Positions 14,579-18,511 of a stretch of 18,511 bases of DNA are shown here, piece by piece. Location: assembly GCA_002435715.1 (NCBI GenBank), contig DISD01000060.1, positions 1-18,511 of the forward strand, read 5' to 3'. Origin of the DNA: Rhodospirillaceae bacterium UBA6219. GTDB lineage: Bacteria; Pseudomonadota; Alphaproteobacteria; Rhodospirillales; Magnetospirillaceae. The notes below the pieces were generated by a model. That model did no database searches and was not told where the DNA came from. It saw only the letters and a list, made by a program, of their open reading frames with translations. How positions within the stretch are numbered: position 1 is the stretch's first letter; the number at the start of each line of letters is the position of its first letter. The position numbers and the translations under genes were made by a program.

Positions 14579-15385
14579 CTATGTCACTTGCAACCGCAAG
14601 GGCGCTGCGCTTTCGCATGTCCCCGGATGCTCCCGCCACAGACGGCTGGCCAGACGTTCGGCGGCAGGCAGGTCCTTGGGATAATCCAATTCGCACCATT
14701 CATGGCCGCAGATGTCAGCGATGCCGATCGGCGTGGAGGCGGCGAGTTCATCGATGACGCTGAGATACCAGCGCTTCAGACCGTCCTCTTGGCGGATGAC
14801 CCTCTCCAGGGCGTCCGCGAAGATTTTTCCGCCGTCGCCGGAAAAAAACAACATGCCGATGGATTCAGCATGAGTGTGTTCCTCTGGCAAGGTCTTGCCG
14901 ATAGCGGTCAACCGGCGGCCATCCAGCCGCACCTTCATGTCGTCGGCGTCATAGCGTTCCTTGCGGTCGATGGTGACCGCGATGGGGGCCTCGGCACGGG
15001 CGCAGGCCCGCGTGAACAGCTCTGGGTGGAACAGGGTGTCGCCATTCAGCAGGACGAAATCCTCGCCCTCCATCTCGTGGCGGGCGACGAAACAGCTTCC
15101 GATGTTGTCGGCCACTTGGAAAAAGGGATTGTGCAACGTCCTGACCCGAATGCCATCGGCGGGGCGAGCAAGGATGGCGGCCTCCACCGCTTGGGCCTGA
15201 AACCCGGTGACCACCACCACATCCCGGATGCCATTCGCGGCAAGCGCTATGATCTGCCACTCCAGAAAGGGACGTCCGCCCAACGGCAGCAGGCATTTCG
15301 GCTTCTGCTCCGTCAGCGGCAGCAGACGCTTGCCCTGGCCAGCGCCCAGTATGATCGCCATTCTCGGCGCAGACATTTTCCCCAT
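14579..15385 (-). CDS. NTP-dependent sugar/alcohol-phosphate nucleotidyltransferase (LicC-like)
   Basis: The 268-residue cytosolic enzyme has the nucleotidyltransferase signature GAGQGKRLLPLTEQKPK at residues 14-30, followed by CLLPLGGRPFLEWQI and LLNGDTLFH, where D116 binds the metal. The VADNIGSCFVARHEM segment resembles the phosphocholine/phosphoalcohol cytidylyltransferase (LicC/PntC) branch more than glucose-phosphate enzymes. It could make a CDP-alcohol for the CDP-alcohol transferase encoded six genes downstream. It is the first gene of the operon, about 30 bases after the divergent control region. In-frame starts at 15376 and 15361 are also possible; none has a clear ribosome site, so the longest is given. 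The exact substrate is unknown. Confidence 0.75.
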   Translation of the reverse strand: MGKMSAPRMAIILGAGQGKRLLPLTEQKPKCLLPLGGRPFLEWQIIALAANGIRDVVVVTGFQAQAVEAAILARPADGIRVRTLHNPFFQVADNIGSCFVARHEMEGEDFVLLNGDTLFHPELFTRACARAEAPIAVTIDRKERYDADDMKVRLDGRRLTAIGKTLPEEHTHAESIGMLFFSGDGGKIFADALERVIRQEDGLKRWYLSVIDELAASTPIGIADICGHEWCELDYPKDLPAAERLASRLWREHPGTCESAAPLRLQVT

Positions 15386-15424
15386 CTTCAGAAAATCACC
15401 GCCAGCCTCGCCATTGTGACGATC

Positions 15425-15453
15425 ACTTTACAGCATACATTCATGAATGTATA
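15425..15453 (-). promoter_or_regulatory. probable promoter of the sphingolipid operon
   Basis: Reading the minus strand, TATACA (15453-15448) and TAAAGT (15430-15425) are 17 bases apart, each matching four of six consensus bases. The start would be near 15418, about 33 bases before the first ATG of the operon. It occupies almost the same DNA as the mlaC promoter, on the opposite strand, and shares the palindrome in its spacer. The boxes are modest, so this is less sure than the mlaC promoter. Confidence 0.45.
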
Positions 15454-15455
15454 TC
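15427..15455 (+). promoter_or_regulatory. promoter of mlaC
   Basis: TTTACA (15427-15432) and TATATC (15450-15455) are 17 bases apart and point toward mlaC. Transcription would begin near 15462, giving a leader of about 38 bases before the ATG at 15500. An 18-bp palindrome fills most of the spacer, so a bound repressor would block RNA polymerase. Confidence 0.6.
15435..15452. promoter_or_regulatory. 18-bp perfect palindromic operator (AcrR-box-like)
   Basis: ATACATTCATGAATGTAT reads identically on both strands. It closely resembles the core of the E. coli AcrR operator (ATACATT-x-x-x-GAATGTAT from memory). An AcrR/TtgR-type repressor is encoded nearby at 16124-16732. The site lies between the -35 and -10 boxes of both divergent promoters, a classical repression geometry. 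Confidence 0.75.
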
Positions 15456-15499
15456 AGGAAACGCACCCGCCCCCCACCGTACTTCTGGAAGGCAATGGC

Positions 15500-16114
15500 A
15501 TGCGTCTCTGCGGTAAACTTGGAATCGTTGCACTGCTGGCGTGCATGGCGACGGCATGGCTATTGCCTGGCACTGCAGCAGCCCAGGATGATGCCGTGGC
15601 CTTTCTTCAGGGCTTGAACAAAGAGGTGGCGGAGGAGGTCTCGGCTCCGAACCTGACCGATCGCGAGCGCCAGCGGAACTTTCGCGCGATCTTACAGCGG
15701 GTTTTCGGCCTCGACGAAATCTGCCTGCAGGTCCTGGGACGTTACGGGCGGAGCGCAACCGCCGAGGAGCGCCAAGAATTCCGCCAATTGTTCGAGGACA
15801 TGCTGGTGATGACCTGGACCCGGCGGTTCCGCGACTATACGGGCCTCGGCATTCGCTTTGGCACCACCGTGATCACCGCCAACGGCGATCTACTGATTCA
15901 GTCCGAAATCGACACAGACCAAAAACCACTGGTGGTGGAATGGCGGCTTCGCGGCGATGGCGGCGAGTATCGCCTGCTCGATATCAAGGCCGAAGGGGCC
16001 AGCATGCTGCTGACCTATCGATCGGAATATCAATCGATTTTGCGCAACGGCGGCATGACCGAATTGAATGGTCTGCTACGCAAGAAAATTGGGGAATTGG
16101 GGGTGCCAGGCTGA
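15500..16114 (+). CDS. mlaC: MlaC-family periplasmic phospholipid-binding protein
   Basis: The 204-residue protein begins with a Sec signal peptide (MRLCGKLGIVALLACMATAW, cleavage likely after the AAA at residues 26-28). The mature part has the MlaC/Ttg2D features: a helical N-terminus (AVAFLQGLNKEVAEEV), FRAILQRVFGLDEICLQVLG, FRQLFEDMLVMTWTRRFRDY, and a final beta-sheet with VEWRLRGDGGEYRLLDIK and GGMTELNGLLRKK. MlaC shuttles phospholipids between the inner and outer membranes. The ATG at 15500 has GGAAGG seven bases ahead; the long open frame extending left is a shadow of the nucleotidyltransferase gene. Unusually, no mlaFEDB or mlaA is adjacent. Sharing a control region with the sphingolipid operon suggests a role in moving its lipids, which is inference. 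Confidence 0.88.
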   Translation: MRLCGKLGIVALLACMATAWLLPGTAAAQDDAVAFLQGLNKEVAEEVSAPNLTDRERQRNFRAILQRVFGLDEICLQVLGRYGRSATAEERQEFRQLFEDMLVMTWTRRFRDYTGLGIRFGTTVITANGDLLIQSEIDTDQKPLVVEWRLRGDGGEYRLLDIKAEGASMLLTYRSEYQSILRNGGMTELNGLLRKKIGELGVPG

Positions 16115-16123
16115 CGGCGGACC

Positions 16124-16732
16124 TCAGGACCTGAGCGCCTTGAAGAAGGTGGCGACGGTTGTGATGATTTCATCATCATTTGCGTACAATTGCGGAACAG
16201 CCAGCCAACTGAAAACGATGCCGGTGATCATGCTGAAGGTGGCGCGGGCGGCGGTCTCGGGAAGAAGACCTGGAGCCAGGGCACCGGTTTTCGCCGCCAC
16301 GGCAAAGAGGCCAGCCATGGCCTCGATGATTTCGCTGCTCCATTCGTTGATGCGAACCGAGGCGGCTTGGTATTCATCGACGTATTCGCACTTGCGGAAC
16401 AGGATGTCGATAACCCGGCGGCGGTGATCGTCATGCGCGACCTGTAGTAGCGAAGCGATCCAATAATCGCACAGACCGCTCACCGGATCCGGGGCGGCCA
16501 TCGCTTCGCTTACGATCTCGTCCACCGACAGACGAATGCGCGCGTGCATGGCCTCGAACAGATCGACCTTGTTCTTGAAGTGCCAATAGATGGCCCCCCG
16601 CGTCACCCCCGCCGCCAAAGCGATATCGGCTAGCGACGTGTTGCTCACTCCCTTCTCGCTGAACAGGATTTCGGCGGCATCGAGAAGCTTCTGTCGAGTG
16701 GCTTCTGCGTCCACCTTGGTCTTACGGGCCAT
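16124..16732 (-). CDS. TetR-family repressor, AcrR/TtgR type
   Basis: The 202-residue protein opens MARKTKVDAEATRQKLLDAA and carries a helix-turn-helix at about residues 33-52 (LADIALAAGVTRGAIYWHFK), nearly the AcrR/TtgR consensus; NKVDLFEAMH follows. The ligand domain contains the family segments IDILFRKCEYVDEYQ, NEWSSEIIEAMAGLF and FSMITGIVFSWLAVPQLY. Relatives release DNA when bound to hydrophobic compounds and control efflux pumps. There is no efflux pump gene here. The gene is convergent with mlaC (9 bases between stops), and an AcrR-like palindrome sits in the mlaC/sphingolipid-operon control region 1.3 kb upstream on the map. Regulation of those genes is the likely job. GGGGGGCGAGA precedes the ATG as ribosome site. 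Confidence 0.9.
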   Translation of the reverse strand: MARKTKVDAEATRQKLLDAAEILFSEKGVSNTSLADIALAAGVTRGAIYWHFKNKVDLFEAMHARIRLSVDEIVSEAMAAPDPVSGLCDYWIASLLQVAHDDHRRRVIDILFRKCEYVDEYQAASVRINEWSSEIIEAMAGLFAVAAKTGALAPGLLPETAARATFSMITGIVFSWLAVPQLYANDDEIITTVATFFKALRS

Positions 16733-16770
16733 TCCGATTCTCGCCCCCCAACATTTTGCCCCTCAGAAAC

Positions 16771-16792
16771 GGACAGGGACTTCCCCTGTTCC
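16771..16792 (-). terminator. hairpin between the DUF2141 and TetR genes
   Basis: On the minus strand the stem GG..CAGGG / CCCTG..CC (16792-16771) has a central five-base-pair run, an A-A/T mismatch and a five-base loop. Only a weak T-rich stretch follows (GTTTCTGAGG). It could be a weak terminator of the DUF2141 gene or an unrelated inverted repeat in the tetR leader. Confidence 0.3.
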
Positions 16793-16818
16793 TTGTTGGC
16801 ACAGGGATTTGCTCCGAT

Positions 16819-17337
16819 TTATGGGGTTATGGCAAGGGGGCTTGAACCCGGATATTGCATTTTCAAGGTCACTTCCGAATCCGTGTCTGCAACCGTGATG
16901 GCTGCGGACTCGAAGGAGGGCATGCCGAGAAGCGGGACTTTGCCGTTGGAAACGGCAAAACCTTCTGCGGGCAGGCCGAAAAAGTTCTTAGTGAAGTGAC
17001 CATCGCCATCTTCGTCATGATAGGCGGTTAAGGCGTAGATGCCTGCCCGGGGCAGGGACAGACAGCCATGTACGATCCCGTTCTCGGCTGGAAGGCGAAG
17101 CTTCCGCAATTTCTTGCCTTTCGCCAGGAAATCTTGGGGCTGGTCGCCATAGATGGCGATGGAAATGCTTCCTTTGGCGCTGCGGATGCCTTCGATGGTC
17201 ACCTGGATGCGGACTGCGTCGGTGCCGCTGCACCGCTCCGCAGGTATCGCGATCGCCGCATCCGGGCTGGCAAGCACCAAGGTTAGCAAAAGGGCAATCG
17301 AGGCGATTCCCCTGCCGCGCGATTTTTCTATGACCAC
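16819..17337 (-). CDS. secreted DUF2141 family protein
   Basis: The 172-residue protein carries a signal peptide (basic MVIEKSRGRG, then IASIALLLTLVLAS, cleavage after AIA near residue 30). The mature part has the DUF2141 features: VRIQVTIEGIRSAKGSISIAIYG, LPRAGIYALTAYHDEDGDG, then FFGLPAEGFAVSN, and a terminal beta-strand (SEVTLKMQYP). The family is a small periplasmic or secreted beta-sandwich; its biochemical role is not established. The HDEDGDGH stretch may bind calcium. The GTG at 17337 is preferred because the ribosome site AGAGGAGG lies just ahead; an ATG at 17364 would place that site inside the gene. It is 86 bases upstream of tetR in the same direction. Confidence 0.8.
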   Translation of the reverse strand: MVIEKSRGRGIASIALLLTLVLASPDAAIAIPAERCSGTDAVRIQVTIEGIRSAKGSISIAIYGDQPQDFLAKGKKLRKLRLPAENGIVHGCLSLPRAGIYALTAYHDEDGDGHFTKNFFGLPAEGFAVSNGKVPLLGMPSFESAAITVADTDSEVTLKMQYPGSSPLAITP

Positions 17338-17365
17338 AACCTCCTCCTCTTTGGCGGCTCCCATT

Positions 17366-17539
17366 TTACACCGTGACGCCCAGAATGTGCATCACGGTCG
17401 AGGTCCTGTTGACAAAGGCCGGTCGCCATAGTTTGGCAGCAGCTAGGTGTAGGAATCCGAGGAAGGATTTGGCGGTCTTACCTTAGCGGGTGGCGCTTCG
17501 GCGGAACTGCTTGAACCGCTCGAGGTTTCGGGTCATCCT
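17366..17539 (-). pseudogene. remnant of an IS5-family transposase (C-terminal end)
   Basis: Read on the minus strand, a frame gives RNLERFKQFRRSATR, a TAA, then GKTAKSFLGFLHLAAAKLW and FVNRT. This corresponds to the end of an IS5-family DDE transposase (usual form ERFF-KLK-FRRIATRYDKTA..FLA..LAAA..LW). The TAA at 17485-17483 stands where a Tyr or similar codon is normal, and the segment before FKQFRR is shortened. The N-terminal three quarters and both terminal inverted repeats are not visible. It is therefore a decayed relic and not active. Confidence 0.6.
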
Positions 17540-17564
17540 CAGGAATCCTGATTAGCACTCGATC

Positions 17565-18106
17565 TCAATCGCGGCTTCTTCCGGCGTCATTCGCTCCTGA
17601 TTGGCTCGTTGAGCCCGATGCGAGGGGGGCGCCAAGGATGCCCCGCAGATCTCCGTGCCATTCCTCGTATTCCATATAGTCGCAGGTTCTGAACCGCGCG
17701 GACTTGGCCTTGATCGTCGGGTCGATTTGGTCAGCGTAACGGCAGGCGGCGACGGCGCTCTCCGCCTTTCGATCAGGTAAATCGGTTGCGGCGGACAGGG
17801 CATCGGCGAAGCGCCGAAAACCCTCGGCCTCTTCCCAGCGGCGATGGCTGCGATGATTTTCCCCGCCATCGCCTTGTTTTCCTCTGCCAAGCACTGGCGA
17901 TCTGCGGAGATTTGGAGCCGCCGTGCCTTCGCCTCGGTGTGGAGGCGTTCATCCCGGTGGTGGACGAGGGCTTGTTCAATCAGGGCGAGCAATTCCCAGC
18001 GCTTCCGACTCAGCCTGCACAGCCACCATGGGCTGGTTAAGCGAGGAATTGGGGCAATGCGTCGTCGATGTGTGGCGGAAGGGGTTTGGGATCCCGCAAG
18101 AATCAC
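17565..18106 (-). pseudogene. frameshifted gene of unknown function
   Basis: Two frames on the minus strand look coding in succession. The first gives RWELLALIEQALVHHRDERL, LQISADRQCLAEENKAMAGK and IIAAIAAGKR; around 17825-17840 the sense moves to another frame giving EGFRRFADALSAATDLPDRK, SARFRTCDYMEYEEWHGDL and RGILGAPLAS, ending at 17565. Together they would make a protein of roughly 150-180 residues, helical at the N-terminus. I do not recognise the family. The break, with no clear start or ribosome site and an IS relic next to it, suggests decay. A sequencing error would be the other explanation. Confidence 0.4.
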
Positions 18107-18510
18107 CGAGCGGGGGCTTGATGGTCGGGGGGTAATTGCTCGAGAGAATTAGTATTCGGTGCCCCTTGGTCAGAGATTGTTGTTTTTTTAATGGCCCATG
18201 GCAAATAATCAACAGGCAATCTCTTGCTCTTGTGCGCTGGTTTCGTCAACCGTGTCTTGCCGTTCGCCATCCACTCGACACATTGGCGTTCCCGCTTCGT
18301 CAGTGTCGCCATTTTGCCGTGCTTCTCTGTCTCGAAGTGGAAGACCGGCAAGTGAACCGCCCCCAAGGGTTCAACGCGTTTCCTCTGTTCCCGAAACCGC
18401 CTCCAACCGGCAGGAGAGAGCTCCTGGGATGTGTGAGGTCAGCCTTGGTTGTCGTGCCGTCTTCCCGCTTGGAGCTTGGCCCAGGGGGTGTCCTGGGGCC
18501 AGAACCCATG
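18103..18510 (-). pseudogene. possible LuxR-type regulator remnant
   Basis: An open frame runs from the right edge to 18103. Its middle reads ELSPAGWRRFREQRKR and later KMATLTKRERQCVEWMANGKT, the last (18315-18253) matching the start of the LuxR helix-turn-helix (LT-x-RE-x-x-x-L-x-W-x-A-x-GKT). The remainder of the DNA-binding domain, which should continue EIA..L..S..TV..H, is not found in this frame; the sequence becomes Lys/Pro/Asn-rich and ends. A partial AHL-type regulator with a damaged C-terminus is the best guess. The N-terminus lies outside the window if it exists. Confidence 0.35.
18172..18224. repeat. 8-bp inverted repeat with a T-tract between arms
   Basis: AGAGATTG (18172-18179) and CAATCTCT (18217-18224) are inverted copies 37 bases apart, with a run of seven T at 18183-18189 just inside the left arm. 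It lies within the decayed right end. It may be a relic of a mobile-element end or chance; nothing else supports a function. Confidence 0.2.
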
Positions 18511-18511
18511 C

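Larger units (their letters stand above)
1860..15385 (-). other. thirteen-gene sphingolipid synthesis, head-group and export operon
   Basis: All genes between 15385 and 1860 lie on the minus strand. Most junctions overlap: ATGA type at 11419-11422, 10207-10210, 7870-7873 and 6005-6008, GTGA at 2912-2915, and longer overlaps at 9005-9012, 4872-4875 and 4087-4093. The few gaps are 3, 12 and 16 bases. No internal terminator or promoter-sized gap is visible, so one transcript from the control region near 15420 is the simplest reading. The order AasR-like, CerR-like, ACP, Spt, CDP-alcohol transferase, lipid kinase, TAM41-like protein and bCerS-like protein resembles the C. crescentus ceramide locus from my knowledge of it. 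Confidence 0.8.

Noticed and set aside
14531..15499. Long plus-strand open frame running into mlaC
   Set aside because: It is the reverse of the nucleotidyltransferase gene; no domain is recognisable, and mlaC has its own ribosome site and signal peptide at 15500.
15443..15499. Upstream ATG in frame with mlaC (MNVYQETH)
   Set aside because: It lies inside the operator and ahead of the predicted transcription start, so it cannot be used by the promoter assigned.
17786..18152. Plus-strand open frames at the right end
   Set aside because: They lack domains and ribosome sites and lie opposite the better-looking broken minus-strand gene.
1..18511. CRISPR array, tRNA, rRNA or phage genes
   Set aside because: No regularly spaced repeats, no cloverleaf-like or rRNA sequence, and no phage structural families were recognised on either strand.

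Overview
The window is GC-rich, densely packed DNA from a Gram-negative bacterium, most likely an alphaproteobacterium. Two things support this: the lipid genes match the family content and order of the Caulobacter crescentus ceramide locus as I remember it, and the outer-membrane transport families LptF, LptG and MlaC are present. Rhodospirillales is possible, but I cannot fix the genus from sequence alone.

Left part (1-1859, + strand): the 3' end of a YhhJ-type ABC-2 permease, then a small signalling unit of a stand-alone receiver-domain protein behind a near-consensus sigma70 promoter, a translationally coupled protein of unknown function, and a 58-residue unknown protein. The end of this part is clearly AT-richer than the rest.

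Centre (1860-15385, - strand): thirteen genes run in one direction with ATGA/GTGA overlaps or gaps of at most 16 bases, so they look like one operon. In transcription order they encode a sugar/alcohol-phosphate nucleotidyltransferase, a Wzx-like flippase, an acyl-AMP ligase (AasR type), an NAD(P)-dependent reductase (CerR type), an acyl carrier protein (AcpR type), serine palmitoyltransferase, a CDP-alcohol phosphatidyltransferase with an extra N-terminal domain, a lipid kinase (CpgB type), a TAM41-like cytidylyltransferase, a GNAT-fold ceramide synthase (bCerS type), a MobA-like nucleotidyltransferase, LptF and LptG. This is a bacterial sphingolipid pathway. A fatty acid is activated and loaded on the ACP, condensed with serine, N-acylated and reduced to (dihydro)ceramide, then phosphorylated and given a polar head group. 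The flippase and the LptFG pair suggest export. The most interesting inference is that the head group may be built through a CDP-activated intermediate, possibly CDP-ceramide.

Right of the operon (15386-17364): a divergent control region carries an 18-bp perfect palindrome lying in the spacer of two face-to-face promoters. It reads into mlaC, which encodes a periplasmic phospholipid-binding protein. A convergent AcrR/TtgR-like TetR repressor gene follows, then a secreted DUF2141 protein. The palindrome resembles the E. coli AcrR box, so this repressor probably controls both mlaC and the sphingolipid operon.

Right end (17365-18511): a decayed region with a remnant of an IS5-family transposase carrying an in-frame stop, a frameshifted unknown gene, and an apparent LuxR-type regulator remnant. 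I see no intact gene there. No rRNA, tRNA, CRISPR array or riboswitch was recognised in the window.
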